Below are positions 35,377-48,987 of a stretch of 64,000 nt of DNA, in pieces. Source of the stretch: Macquaria australasica (lineage: Eukaryota > Chordata > Actinopteri > Centrarchiformes > Percichthyidae); contig SEMN01000026.1 of the NCBI GenBank assembly GCA_005408345.1, positions 1,217,536 to 1,281,535 of the forward strand, given 5' to 3'. Both the position numbers and the translations under genes were made by a program. Each line of letters opens with the position of its first letter. Within the stretch, counting starts at the first letter, position 1. The notes under the pieces were generated by a model, which was given only the letters and a program-made list of their open reading frames with translations, was not told where the DNA came from and did no database searches.

Positions 35377-38317
35377 TACAGCATGCTCATCTAGGCTGGG
35401 AACACGTGCACAAAGCGTAGAGATGGACTCTAGCCAAGAGGTCTTGGGTCCATGGTTTCTAGCTCCACAGCCCAAGTGTACTGTACTGTACTTAAAGCTG
35501 CAGGAAGGAGTGTTACAGTAAATGGATGTTCTTTTTTTGTATGCTATATCTGTACCATCTTTTCTTCGTGATACCATTCTTGTGATGTTTCAGGCTCAGC
35601 TCAGTGTATTATAAATCCATTTTTTGGACATGCCGTGGTCAGTTTAATGATCATTATGTGGCTCAGATGGAAAAACAAGGGAATAAGGTGAATCAATGAT
35701 CGATTTTACAACGTGACTTGATTCATGGGTAGTGCTGTGATAAATGGCCGTCTTATCGAGCTTGAGGGTAACTGTTGTGAAATAAATTTGTATGTTGTGA
35801 GAGAACTCATAAGGTAGGCCTTTTGGCTTTTCTTTCAGTGTTCATTAGTTGATTAGTCTTAATAACACCTAACTTCCTATTGTGTACTCTGCTTTTGAAG
35901 AGAACATACTGTGGTAGCTAATGACTACAGATTACACAGCAGCATACAGTGTAGAGATAACTATGAAACATTTCAGATATTCATTATGGAACTGCTGCTG
36001 CAGCTGTGCCCTCCAAAATCTTTTGAGATCCAGATTTTAAATCCCCAAGCACCACATCACCCAATGTGTTTTCCCCCCTTTATATTGAATTAGTCAAATG
36101 AGATACAGAATTGCCTTTCTCTTTGTAGTATGTAGCTTCTGTGCCAGCTCTGTAAGAACGCGAGCATGCTTAATATCAAGCAGAGGATCTGTCTTTGATT
36201 CTGGCTGATGGGAGGGCGAGCTTCACCTAAAGGTACTGAAGCAAAGAAATAATGGTATACTACACCGCTTGTGAAAAGCAATAGGAGAACAGAGGGGGGT
36301 TCACATTAAAAGTGTCTCTCTAGGTAGCTGACATGACGCGACTAGTCAGACGTAAATAATGACAGACGGAAACTATCATGAGGTCTGTGAAGCATCCGCG
36401 TGCTGCCATCATTTTCTGTCTAACCTTGCATTGCCAGCAGCTCACCAGCTCTGGAGATCATTTAAAAAGCAGACTAACGATGCTGCCAGCCCTAACACCA
36501 GTCACAAGGATCTGCATGAGCTAAAAAGATTTCTATTTCAGCCATAGGTGATGATTCCCACATAGTGACTTTTGCATTGATTTGCCAACGTTTAAATTCA
36601 TACATAATTTTTCATAATTGATTTGAAATATGTTTTTTAATCACATCATTTCAAAGGGCTGTGCTACACTGTTTTAACGAGAAGTGCGTGTGTGCTGCCT
36701 TCCTGTTACATGTAGGCTATGTTTGCCAAACTACTGCTGATGAGGAAAATAGGGTTCATTTTTCTCTTTAAGTGGATATGTCACTTTTTGAGTGAGGGTA
36801 AAATGATGATACAAGAGGACTAAAAGTTAATATCAATTCATTGAATGACCTGGTGCTTCCATGGGTTGGCTTTTTAATTATATTCTGTTTATATGACATA
36901 CAGTTGCTTTACTACCTGTAAATCAAATTTAAATCAGGTACCACGAAGGCTACAATTGAGAAAGATGAGCCTAATTCTAAACTGTTTATTTTTGCATTGC
37001 ATTGCAAGAGATGAGCAAAGTCATTTAGTTTGGGCAAAAGGCTTTTCTTCACACTGATGCACCGACCCACGACATGTCTAAAATAACATTCCTATAATTG
37101 CTCTATGGCTGTAATACCTTTTTATAGTGTTTTTATATTTCTGATTAGGCCATTCATTTCTAGCTTCAACCAATAAGCACATGGCCATATTTCATGCTGG
37201 GAATATGTACAAGATATGTTGCATTTAAGTGATATGAAAAATAATTTGAATATCTGCATAGACTCTCATTTATTGTCCCAGCTCACCAGTTCCGTATAGA
37301 GGACAATAACAATGCAAAACAAGAGCCTGTTCTGCTATATAATTAAAATCATCTTTGGGGACATGCTTTGCTCTGCACACAAAATTTGAAACTTAAAAAA
37401 TGGCATAGTAATATATTTGCATAATATAACAATGAGTCCCACTCAACAAATTTATTAGTCTAGATTCTGAAAAAGCCATGGCAAAGCAACTTGCGTACTA
37501 TAATTGGCATCTTGTGGTTTGCTTTCCTGAGGAGAAAGTGAATTTTATATGCTTTTATAATAAATAGCATATTTAAGCACCCAGGAAATCACTGCAAGAC
37601 ATCCATCCTGCATCGTTTCATTTATTCTAGTGTGTTTAATTAAAGCTCGGAAACTACATGCAATTTGTGTCTGAACAGTGTCTAATGTCTGAGACTGGTT
37701 ATTAGATATTAAATTGATGCATAATTCAGGCAATTAAGAAAGTAATCACACAAAGTAATGTAATGGAAGTTAATTATTACTGCATAAGCAAACAGTTCAT
37801 CAATGCTAGTTAACGCTGTGACTGCATCCCTAATATGCTCACCAAGCACGGAAATTCCTCTCCCTCAATGTTTTGATGTGCTGATTAAACACTGTAGAGG
37901 CAGATTAGTGAAGAAAAGAAGCAGGGCCCTCTCACCTCGGCTGTTCCTGAGCGACAGGGTTCAGTGTGTTGTCGCAGCAGGAGGGGGGCAGGGGGCTTCT
38001 TGCCCGGCGCCTCTTCAAGCACCAAAAAATGACGAGGAAGGTTGTTTCAGTGCAGCCAAGTCCATTCTACACTCATGTCACAGGTAGCGTGACTGACTCA
38101 CTGCAACGTCCCTTTTTTTGTCCCCCCTCCCTCACTCTCAATGTTTCCAAGTTTTTACTTTATCTTTCTTTCTCTCTCACATTCTTGTTTTGCACACTAT
38201 ATATACTATATGTATAGACAAAATAACAGGAAGACCTTACAAAATGATGCCGTACAATCCAACACTGCCTGCTGAAGCCTCAAACATAAATGTAGTGTAT
38301 TCTATCTATCAATCTAT

Positions 38318-38536
38318 TAGAGCTGAAACGATTGGTCGATTAATCAGTTGATCAACAGAAAAATAATCTGCAGCGATTTTGGATCGATGAATCGTTTTCA
38401 ATCAAAAATCTAAAAGCATTCCCTAGTTCCAGCTTCTCAAAGGTGAATGTTTTTCTTTGCCTTATGCTATAGTAAACTAAGAAATGGTTTTAGAGTGTTG
38501 GCCAGGGAAAACAAATGACCTTGGTTTCATTTAAAA
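38318..38536. mobile_element. hAT-type MITE (TAGAGCTG family), copy 1, 3' truncated
   Basis: Begins TAGAGCTGAAACGATTGGTC, continues with CGATTAATC and GATCGATGAATCG words, then CCAGCTTCTCAAAGGTGAAT. It breaks off where a long CTAT microsatellite starts. The left flank also contains CTATCTATC, so it may have inserted into a pre-existing CTAT tract. Confidence 0.7.
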
Positions 38537-38681
<145 letters not shown>

Positions 38682-38827
38682 CTTTTTTCATGGCTTGAGA
38701 AATATACAATGTAACCTTGTGTACCTGTCTACTTGTGCAGAAAAAAGCTCAGTGACAACACAGCGCTTTCCTGTGTTGGGTTCAAAGACCCAAAATCACG
38801 TAAAACTAACAATTGGGCAGCCAGACA

Positions 38828-38852
38828 CTCTCTCTCTCTCTCTCTCTCTCTC
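38828..38852. repeat. (CT)n microsatellite
   Basis: About twelve CT dinucleotides. Confidence 0.95.
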
Positions 38853-39140
38853 CTTTGAAGACATCCGATAATACAAGCCCTTCCAGCCTCGGGTTGTTTT
38901 CCTGAGTAAACATGCGTGTCACAGTTGACCTTTCCTGGGGTCAGGCTGCTTTTATATTGGCTGACATGTTTCCAACTTAATAGAACTGTTTAGCGGAGAT
39001 CCCCTGGGCCCCTATATTTATTAAGCTGCAATGAGTTGCATCTGTCTGGTTGAATCAAGAGGACCAATCAGCTGAGGTCAGACACATAGTAACAGAGATA
39101 TATAGACATATAGCTTACACACCAACACATGCTTAATATG

Positions 39141-39142
<2 letters not shown>

Positions 39143-39181
<39 letters not shown>
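39143..39181. repeat. (CA)n microsatellite
   Basis: About nineteen CA dinucleotides, followed by further broken CA runs near 39220. Confidence 0.95.
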
Positions 39182-39184
<3 letters not shown>

Positions 39185-42100
39185 GATGCAGGTGTGTGCA
39201 GTTTTGCAGTAAGCACATGCACACACACGTGCAGAAACTGTTGTGCTAATCAAACTAATTATGTTAGCTTGTTTCCTGCTCTTAAATGGATATTGTGTTC
39301 ATTTTAACTCAGTGTAGTATTAGTATACGTGCAGCATGGAGTGTGGTGTATGTAGTAGTATACTGTATGTCAGGGATTGTTAGAGGCAGAGCAGCATGTG
39401 GTCTAGTGTGACACTCTTTTGTCTTATTTTCTAAGCAGTTTTCTGAGGTGTATTGATTTATCTTTGTTTAGCCGTTGTACAACATCCCATAATGCCGGTC
39501 ATTTTCTTAGACTGATTTTAAGCCCCTGTCTGGTAATCAGGGATAATTGTCAATTATCACAAGGAACCATCAGATCAATTACTGCAAAATCAATGCAGCC
39601 ACTTGGCTTGTACTGCCTCTTTTCTTCCAGCAGAACTACCACCTGGAATGGTAAAAAAGCTTGTAAATCTAAAGATACATATAAAACGTAAAATATTAAG
39701 TTTTTTTTAAGGTTGTTTTGTGTTGCTGGAGAATCATGGCAGGGTAGTGTTTTACGGTCATGTTTCTGAAATAGCGAGGCACCAGATGCACCTCTTGTTG
39801 CTGTTGTTTTATAACACTTAATGGAGACAAAACCATTGTTACCTCTTAAACTGAAGGCTGTGTATTATATCTTTTCCTTTTTATGAGCGAGCTGGAGAGA
39901 GCCTCTATTCCTGGTGGGTGAGATGACTTTTGTGATGAAAGTTAATGTCGGGGAGTCCTGATGTCCTTATTTTCCTCTCAGAGGCAAGATTCCACTTTCA
40001 CCTCATGAAGGAAAGACGCCATCCGCTGAATGGCTTCCTCCGTGTATGGAAACAAATGTGCTGCTGTAATGGAATAGCCCGGTCAGCAGCCTAATGTATT
40101 ATCTCCTCCTCAACGTATTTATTTACACTCAACTACTCCACAAATTGTCTTGTCATCTTAATGGGCGAGGATTAATCTGTTGCCATGCAGGCTAAGGTGA
40201 ATGAAAGATATTTACTTTTTCCAAACTTTGTTTGTGGCCCCAAAGGGCAAGTTAACACTTTAAAGTCCATGCTCTGAGAGGCTGTACAGTGAGATTTGTG
40301 CTACTGTTTTGTTTCTGTCTGATTCAAATACAAAGTAAACCTCATTGAGTTCATCATAAATAGGCTATTTATGTATTCAATCATAATTAACACATAATAA
40401 TAATAAGTGGAAGGCTTGCTCCATGGACTTTATACTTATACTATACTGCCTTTTTCATTATAACCATAGAGTGTCTTGTTCAAGGACATACCTTATGTTT
40501 CACCATTGAGGAAGGACAAGCTATATCAAGACAAATGGTAAGGTCATCATTAAATCTATCGCAGTATCTGTAATGTTTAATACAGAGTATATTGTGTCTA
40601 CATATTAGATATTGAATCCTTGTTTAAGACGGGTGCCAGAATCATGTTGTCCATTTCGATATATGTCAATTGTGCTATAATCATTTTCAGTGAATCTAGC
40701 AGAGATTGTCATTTACCCAGTGTCCAAACTGCTCATATTTCATCCCCACCTGAAAGAGGCTGCCATTGAATATAATCACATACACACCTACTGCATCAGA
40801 CCAAGAGAAAACAGAGTGTGCACTTTGTGCACAGCTATTTATATCAATAAGTCCCGTGCTGAGAGGCACAAAATGAGCGTTTAAGCTACAGGGCCCAGAG
40901 AGCTCAGTAGCAGGTGGGCAGGCTGCTTTGAGGTGCCTGGGTTGAGGGGGTACTCGCTCTTTTACAGGTGTTGCCCATCTCACTGTGCATCCACGGCTCT
41001 GGGAAGGTTTAGGTTTGGGAGGGAGTGGGACAGCTGGAGCAGCAGGCATTGGGGAGACAGAGAAAGAGCCTCCTCTCACTGTCGGGGCCTCCGCAGGTCA
41101 GTGCCTCTACCCAAAGGGACGGCGGAGCGAAACGCCATCAATTCACAAACAAAGAACCCACTTCACCCGCCACAAAGGAAACATATGTGATAGAGCTGAC
41201 TCCCGAGCCGCAGCTCACTTTAACATGTCAGCCTCCCCTAATTAGCTTTGTTAACTCCCTCTGCTGTCTGCCCAACTGAGGCCTCTCCCAGTCACATGTG
41301 GGCTTTGTGTTTACAAGGGCAAATGCTTGGACTCGCTCCCAAAACAGACGCTGGTTTGTTTAATCGTTCCTAAAATGTGAATCATCCACACTTGAAGACC
41401 ATCCCCCAAACAATTGCCCTATTATAGATGGATTCTATTGACGCAGTATTGACATATTGATTTCTGTAGTGCAAACAACCAAAACCTTACAGCCCTTTTT
41501 AAGGTTTTGCTGCAGAGCTTTACATGGCTTTTTATCCATTGTGTGTGCACGTGTGTCTGAGACAAGTTGTTTTATATGAAAACAGCTGCCCCTCAATCTT
41601 TATCGGGATGTTTTGGAGTCATTACTGGCCAGCCTTCAGACTGTGGTCTGCCATGCGTTACATGTTGCAGTCCACACTGAGCCTCATGTGACCCCTGCTG
41701 CTTACCCACTGGCAGTGCAATTTAACCAGGCTGATGACATGCAGCATGACATCCCTCGGAGAAGCGTCCGGCTTGCAGTCTCATTGGGGGGTTTGGTCGG
41801 GGGGGGGGGGGGGATGTGTGAACTACAGGATCCCTCGCTGACCTCTGGAGGACAAATCAAATTGGTCTGTAATTCAGGAAGAGTGTGTTTGCTTTGTGTA
41901 ATTTTTCATAAAATTGAAGTCATGCTTAACAGATTTTCTTTCTTTGAAGGTAGGCAGGAACTAAACCAGAAACTTCCTCAACTTAGTGAAATGAAGGAGG
42001 TGTCCTGTATACATACAGTAGGTCATGCTGTGAATGAATCTTATTATCATAAGACAACCTCAGTTAGAATTCAGCCATAACTAGATGTCTCTGGCCTGAA

Positions 42101-44354
42101 CACTAGGTGGGTCTGACAACTGACACGGCTGAAATATTTATAGCCTTGATGTTTACCATTTGCTCCACTCTGTTTACCTCCTAACAGTGGTGGTAGATTT
42201 ATTTTTTTGCATTTGATGAAAAATAGCACGCAGTGAGCTCTGATGTATTAGTAAGTAGTTTCTGTACGCTGCAATACAGTAAGTGGATTCCATTGGACTT
42301 ATATTTAACTAACCTATGTGAAATTCAGCCTCTGGCCCTGCTGGCTGCCAGACAGTCCAGCTCTTGAGAAGCACCCGGCCCAGAGCTGTGTGACTGCTGC
42401 TGACTGAGTGTCATGATCCCGAGATCTCTGCTTTCTCTTTGACAGGAGGGTTTGAAATTCCTGGGTTAAAAGTTCTCTGAGATTATATCTCAGAAGGCTT
42501 TTGTGATGATGGTTCATGACAGGTATTGCTTTCAAGTGGGTGAAGGAATTCGCCTGAATGTCTTTACTGCAGAGAACTTCAAAGAATTGCACAAATGAAA
42601 CACGGATATGGAGAATTAATATTACTCAGATAGTTCACCATTCGTTGTTTTTTGTTATTTTTACATCCTCTGATAGGAATCGCTGATTGATTAAAATTGA
42701 GGTTTATTTTCGCTTAAACTGTTTCCAGACTTTACTCAATAAAATCTACACTGACCGTATCAATAAATGTCAGGACATTAGAGATGCATTTCCCTTCTCC
42801 AACATAATGATTGTCCTGCTCTTTAGGGATGACTCACTAAGTCAGTTATTATCCATATGCATTCAGAAGGATATCACAGTGACCTTATTTACCAAGACTG
42901 TATTTATCTCATGCCATTTATATTAGCAATGGCTTAATGTAGATGCAGGTGTATCCATAAATGAATATGTATACATGACATAATACAGTAATGAGCCATA
43001 ATACATGTACACAGTAGCCCAGTGTCAGTAAAGAAACAAATCATTTCCATTATTTATATTTACTTTTAAATGACAGATTAGGTTATTTTAAGCTTTCTGC
43101 AGTCCACCCATTTTTGAAAGAGTAAGAATATTTACCAAGCAAATCTGTATCAAAATATGGCATTATTCCCTGATAGGTGAAGCATACATACTTTGACATG
43201 CCTCAGCAACTCAATGTATTCTACACACTCACTGCCAGCCATGACAGCAGACTCCTTTTTGTTCTTTTTCTCCTCTTTCCTGAACACTTAGAATAGAAAT
43301 CACAAGTACTGTTGTGGAGAAATACCAAGGTAACAGTCTGGAGATGTCTGGCCAAAAGGGATTTGTCCCTCTTGGTACAAGGTAGGGAACGGTATGCCCT
43401 GCTGTTTTGCATTTCTGAATTGCTTAGCTGCCCAAGCATGCTTTATGTGGGCCAGGCTCTTGAAGTGTGTCATAGCATCATATGACCGCTGTACGGGAGG
43501 CTTGCTGTTGGACTTTACCCAACAAATATGGATTATGTTAAAGTGGGCTGCGAATTGACGAGGATATGCTAATATGTCCCAGATGGGTATGTGAGAAGCG
43601 GACGGCGGGGACATGCAGACAGTATATGGCAGAGGCAGTGTTTGGCAGGTCCATCATTCCGTCATTAAAGGCCACATTATTACTTACAACAAGGCTTGCA
43701 TGACAATTGCTGGAATAAATGCAGTCCCTCTGAGAGTAGCCTGTGGTGTCCTTCAGTTTCTCTTTGCTTTTCCCTTTTTTGTTTTTTTGTTTTCTTCTTC
43801 CTTGCAAATCTGTTCCTCAGCTGCTGATACTGTAGATCTCGCTGCTGTGTAAGGGGGTTTGTGCTTACCTTGTTCAAACATCAATAAGACAGGCTATTAC
43901 TAGCTGAGGCCATTCATTAATATAATGAGATGGTTTTGCTTTAATTGATAACCGATCGGTGTTGATGAGGCATTATGCACTTGTGGATACAATATTTTGC
44001 TGCATTTTTCCTAAGTTGAACTGAAGCACCTGCATATTTGTTTTCGAGAGGCAGGACTCCTTTGGAGCTATTATTCTGTTGTACCACTGGGCTAGCAATG
44101 AGCTGTCCCCTCTGCATTATTATTGAACTAAGGTATTAGGTTTTCAGCTGCACAAGCAGAAAGATAATGGTGGCTTATGTGTAAGTGTGCATTTGGGACA
44201 GCCTTTGTCCTTTTGATATAAACAGCCATATAAATGACAGGATTAAAGAAAAAAGCTAAATGGTGCGAACTGTATTTCACCTTGAGTGATGAAAGTGTTG
44301 CAACTCATCTTTATAATATGCTTAAATGGCAGACATTATTTAAAGCCTTCCATG
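39182..44354. other. Gene desert, centre
   Basis: No gene recognised. A GC-rich, complex block at 40860-41290 contains CCTAATTAGC and CACATGTG and has overlapping ORFs on both strands, suggesting composition rather than coding. A G15 run at 41799-41813 lies inside a 155-codon ORF that has no domain. Confidence 0.4.
41799..41813. repeat. Homopolymer G15
   Basis: Fifteen uninterrupted G; prone to length error in assembly. Confidence 0.9.
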
Positions 44355-44686
44355 TAGAGCTGAAATGATTAGTCCAGTAATCGATTAGTTGATTGACAGA
44401 TAATGAACTAACAGCAATTTTCATAATTGATTAATTATTTAAGCCATTTTTAAAGCATGGTTATGGTTAGGGGTAGATTTACCAGTTCCAGCTTCTCAAA
44501 TGTGAATATTTGCTGGTTTTCTTTCTTTTCTATGATAGTAAACTGAATATCTTTGAATTTTGGACTGTTGGTCAGGCAAAACAAGCAATTTTAAGACATC
44601 ACCTTTGGCTCTTGAAAATTGAGATGGACATTTTTCACTATTTTCTGACATTTTATAGACTGATTAATTGAGAAAATAATCAGCAT
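44355..44686. mobile_element. hAT-type MITE (TAGAGCTG family), copy 2, 3' end degraded
   Basis: Begins TAGAGCTGAAATGATTAGTC and contains AATCGATTAGTTGATTGAC, CCAGCTTCTCAAATGTGAAT and GACATTTTATAGACTGATTAA. It lacks the terminal GTTGCAGCCCTA. The diagnostic words are shared with copies at 38318 and 48988. Confidence 0.75.
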
Positions 44687-45100
44687 ACTTTCTAGTATGT
44701 TCTCTATTGTTTGTCTTTATTTATAAAATATACTTCATTGATCTAAGGATTTTTGTTTGCCACAAGCCTGTGTAGAGATGTACTTTGGCGTGGAACAAAT
44801 GACTACTGACACCACATCCAAGCACATCAAGGATTATCATCACAAAAATCACAGAATTAAAGATGTCAAGATTGGCTTTGAACCGCTCTCTGGAGATGTA
44901 GCTGGGTGGGTAGAGAATGGGGTGGGTGGGGAGGGGTGTTAACATTTGTTATAGACTTCTACACTCTGTATTTGCTGGGGGCATTGTTAGCACACACCGC
45001 CTCCAGCCCAGGACTTAGTCAGGCCCCCAGCAGATGCAGACTGCCCCTGTACACACACATACACACACAGAGACGCACAGACATGCTCCCTTACTACCAC

Positions 45101-45126
45101 CACCCCACCCCACCCCACCCCACCCC
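45101..45126. repeat. (CCCCA)n repeat
   Basis: Five tandem CACCC/CCCCA units. Confidence 0.9.
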
Positions 45127-46079
45127 TGGAAGAGGAAGAATAGATGCCCTGGGGCAATTCAGCTAGTGTGGATCAGTTCAGATGAGGCACATTAAGTGGC
45201 TAGTGATAAATTTGGCATGACAATTGCAAACACCATCGCTTTTGTCTGTAATTAATTCCAGTGGTGCCTGAGGCCTTCCTTGTGTTGCTACTGGTGTGGG
45301 CCAGCAGTGCTCTCCTAACGAGGGCACATTACAGCCAGGATTATAGCCCAGATAAAGGTGCTCTTAGAGGGAGGTTAGTGAGATGTATTTCTGTGGTGTT
45401 GAGGTAGGTGAAGATCTGGAAGTAATTTTAAAAAACGCCTGATGCAGGAACAGACACAGTAAGACTAAACTATGAATGAAACAGGAGTGGTATTTAATTT
45501 AACTGTTTAGATTATTTACCATCAAGTTCATACACGGTCCTCAGTATATTAAAAGCAGCCTGGCAGTAATTACGTTCACTGCTAACATACATAATAACAA
45601 GAGGTAAACAAATACAGTAATTTAAAAACCTTGCTGAAGACAGAGGAGTCTAATAAGGAATGATGCACAGTACAGTAATCAAAGTTTCACAATACTGGTT
45701 TAGAAATTTAGCACCTGGATGTATCTTAGTGGCTGAAATGATGAATTGGCACAGAGCAGTGGAAATTATGAGCCCACAGATTGCACCTTTTAATATTTGG
45801 TCCAATGGGTCCTACAACTCAGTTATTCTCATTCACTGGTAATGTGGAGGCATTAATTAACGGCTTGTACTTCTGAGTAGTTTTATTACAGCTAATGTCC
45901 CTCATTAAGTGAAATATAGTTACTCAAGGACATAAAAGAATCCCTCAGCAGCACCATTAATCTTGATTTCACTTGTGAGAGTACTTGGATATCTCCTGTA
46001 ACTTGCTCTGTGATGTGGTATCTCTGGCTCCTGCTCTGGCTTGGGCAGTCTTGTGTGTTCACCACCTCCTCTGTAGTCT

Positions 46080-46093
46080 CCAGCAGGGGGAAG
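46080..46093 (+). promoter_or_regulatory. CTCF-like binding word
   Basis: CCAGCAGGGGGAAG matches the CTCF core (CCASYAGRKGGCRS) at 13 of 14 positions. It was found by eye. CTCF sites structure HoxD topological domains in vertebrates, so a site here is plausible, but occupancy is unknown. Confidence 0.35.
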
Positions 46094-46559
46094 CTGAACA
46101 CACCACCAATCTGTGTCATTACTCTGTCATTGCATCAAATCACATGATTAGCTTCATGGGGCAGTGGAGGAGGCCTGCTTGGTGCGGCTGGCCGTTGCAG
46201 TCCCTGGGTAATGGTCCGGTGGCACTGTGATGGAGGGTTGTGTGCTGTCCTCCATGCAGGGCCAAGGATGCACCATCATTCAGCCTGCCGGAGATGGCCT
46301 TAGGGTGAATCGTGTTCTTTACTGCTCAACCCTTTCAGTTATGTTAGGTTGTAGTAGCACTGCAGTTTCCTTCTAGAAAATATTGCTAATTGGTAACACT
46401 TCCTTTCTTGGACATGCTATCATAAACATGGGAAGTGAATAGTTTGGAAATAGGCTATACTGTGAATCATTTGCCTTACACCAAACTTGGATCTGTCACG
46501 TGTGTGTAGAAAAACAAGGGTCTTTACAGTGGATGTTAAAAAAATTACCAAACCATTAA

Positions 46560-47250
46560 ATGGGATAAGGAGTAGCCTATGCAGGAGTAGCTAACAGGGC
46601 CGGGTGCCTCTGTGGAAGGCCAATCCGACAGTTTGTCGATGCAGGCTTTTATAATGCAAAGGCTTATAATTATCTCACACTCGCTCATTTCACACTGACA
46701 TATCGCTTTCCTAAATGTCAGTAGGAACAGCCAGTGCACTTCTCTTCTCCCAGCTCCGGAGAGCCCTCTCTGCACCCTGCACATAGCTATGATGATGGCA
46801 GTGCTTTAGCCCTGAACGTGCAGCCCCCCACCGGGGAATAGCGGTTCAGGCATCACCGATCGTTGACCTGGCTATTGTTGTTTGTGATACTTACTGGTAA
46901 ACTTTTGCAATCAATACAACATCAGCCAGCAGAGCCCCAGGGAATGAAAACCTGAAACAGCGCACTTAATCTTGGAGCCGGCCCCTGCTCCCTGCTCTGC
47001 CGCTAAACTAGGTAGTTGGCCTACTTGATGCGGCATTATTGCCGCAGAGGTCAGATGTGAGCTGTCTTGCACAGCGCCTGATGAATGGCTGTTTTTGATA
47101 AAGCGCCTCTCCCATCCAACAAGAGACATTTAATAATGATGGACCATAACTGCACACAAAAAAATCCTTGTAGAAGAAAGAAAAAAAATCCCTCCTGCCT
47201 GCCTTTCCCCATCTCAGACAGTGTGCAGCTAGCCATACTCAGTGTACTTG
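46560..47250. promoter_or_regulatory. Candidate non-coding regulatory block
   Basis: Complex, repeat-free sequence with elevated GC and CpG (46730-47110) in an AT-rich desert. It includes ATCACCGATCGTTGACC, GGCATTATTGCCGCAGAGGT and CATTTAATAATGATGG. The short ORFs have no domain. Regulatory status is inferred from texture only. Confidence 0.22.
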
Positions 47251-48987
47251 TGGGCTTTCATACAAAGGAAGCATAGCACTGTGGAGTTTACAATCACTGC
47301 TCAATTTAATTTGTACAGACAGGAAAGCAACAAAGTTACATTTAATGTCTTTTTAAAAAATATTTCTTACTTATTCAGTGGTTTAATCTACTAAAAAGAT
47401 AATTTACAAATAGAGTGAAAATTAGCATATAATAAAACAATAAATCATGAACTACACTAATAATTAAACTACACTTTTACTGAACATTTTGACAATATTT
47501 TATTGCCCAAATATTTCCCTTTAGGTGTGATGTGCCTAATGTGTGTTCTAATGGAAAATGTTGGTGTGCAGTGCCACAGCACAGTATAGGCCTATACACT
47601 GTTTTACAATGGAAAGTATTCACAAAGGTAACAATGTTAAGTGGTAGCATTATATCCACAGTAATGCAATTTAGCATCCACTCAGACTGCAGAACCATCC
47701 TCTCAACACCCATCTCTGGAGGCGTCCATAAGATAATTGAATGTCTTTTAAACTGCGGATGATCATTTAACTAGCTCAGTGGTCAAGGCAACAGCCAGCA
47801 ATTTTGCAATCTGCCATTGTGATGAGCAATCAAATCAGCATGTATTTAGTTTAAGTAGCTCTAAATAAAATGCACACCTTTGAAATGAGTGTAGTTATGA
47901 AAGTATATGGTGAAATTAAATGCCATTCTCCAGAAAACAAAGCCCAAAGCGCGGTGACAGTTTTGACGTAGACAATGCCTTTAGTGACAGGAATAACAAA
48001 TTAATTGGAACCATAACACATTCTCTCTAAAGGTGAGGTAAACACACCTGACTGTATATTTTTCACCATCAGTTAAATCTCAATTGGATCTAAAAATAAA
48101 CCCCAAGACATTGAACAGTTTAATGGATTTTGACGTCTCTGCATTATGCTGTCACTCCAGTATAAATGAATCATAACTTTGCTCTGCACCAAGGAATTAC
48201 CATGCATTTTGAGAAAATGCATTGTGCGCCATTTTGATGCGAGATCAAAATAAATGTGTAATGACTTTGGAGATGCCCAGAATAATTTATTGGGTGGAGA
48301 TAGTTCCATATTGAAAAGAGAGCCTAAGTGGGATACAGAAGCCCTGTGCGCTGACACTGCCCTGAATGTGTTTGAATTCTGAAATGTCAGCGTTAGATAG
48401 GCAAAGAATCTAGCCTGTTTACTGAAGCCTGGTAAATGAGGGCTTCATTTGGGATGCAGCAGTATTCAATTATATGGTTATTTATTGATCAGAAACAATA
48501 TATGTCTGTCTGCAGCATGTAAAGATGAATTCAGAGGATAAAAAGAAAGTGTCAGTGAAATTGGCCGATGAAGGATTGCATTTGATCTGGGTGGGAATTC
48601 AAAAATGGAGACAGAATACCCTTGTGTTAAAAAAATGGGCCAGAAGTGTATTTGCAATTAAAGTTTTCCACAAAGAACTGTCAAGTGGGATTTGAAATGA
48701 GAAGTAAAAAAGCATAACAATACCGAAATAAACCAGTGGGGAAAAAAATGCGTTTCTAAGACAAGTTAGAAAAAAAAATCCTATCTACTGTAACCCATGT
48801 TTGTCTTGTTAAGACCAGAAGGAATAATTAACTGAATATGGTGTAACTGAAGCAAAATATTTTACACATTAATGTGACATCCATTTTGTTACTAACCATA
48901 GTGATAGTAATACTACAGCTTGTTTTGTTAAAAGACAAAAACCTCCTGTCACTATGCTCCGCAGGCACAAGTTAGCCAACATTTGAC
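47251..48987. other. Desert, nothing recognised
   Basis: AT-rich; no gene, RNA or repeat family seen. Confidence 0.4.

Larger units (their letters stand above)
27131..38317. other. Gene desert, central-left part
   Basis: No exon, RNA gene or transposon was recognised over 11 kb, which is unusually low repeat content compared with 1-7 kb and would fit constrained regulatory DNA. Notable spots are a homeodomain-word cluster at 29755-29805 (CCAATTATC, CCAATTAATCATTTC, AATTAATTACC), a GC-rich palindromic stretch at 33675-33700 (CCCCCTC-TG-GAGGGGG) and hairpins at 33848-33870 and 35357-35376. Confidence 0.4.
44687..46559. other. Gene desert segment
   Basis: No gene recognised. Holds a CCCCA pentanucleotide repeat (45101-45126) and a CTCF-like word (46080-46093). 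Confidence 0.4.

Noticed and set aside
40696..41079. 127-codon minus-strand Pro-rich ORF
   Set aside because: Overlapping plus-strand ORFs in all frames indicate GC composition, and there is no domain.
41613..42080. 155-codon plus-strand ORF
   Set aside because: It spans a G15 homopolymer, has no domain or splice support, and its codon use is not coding-like.
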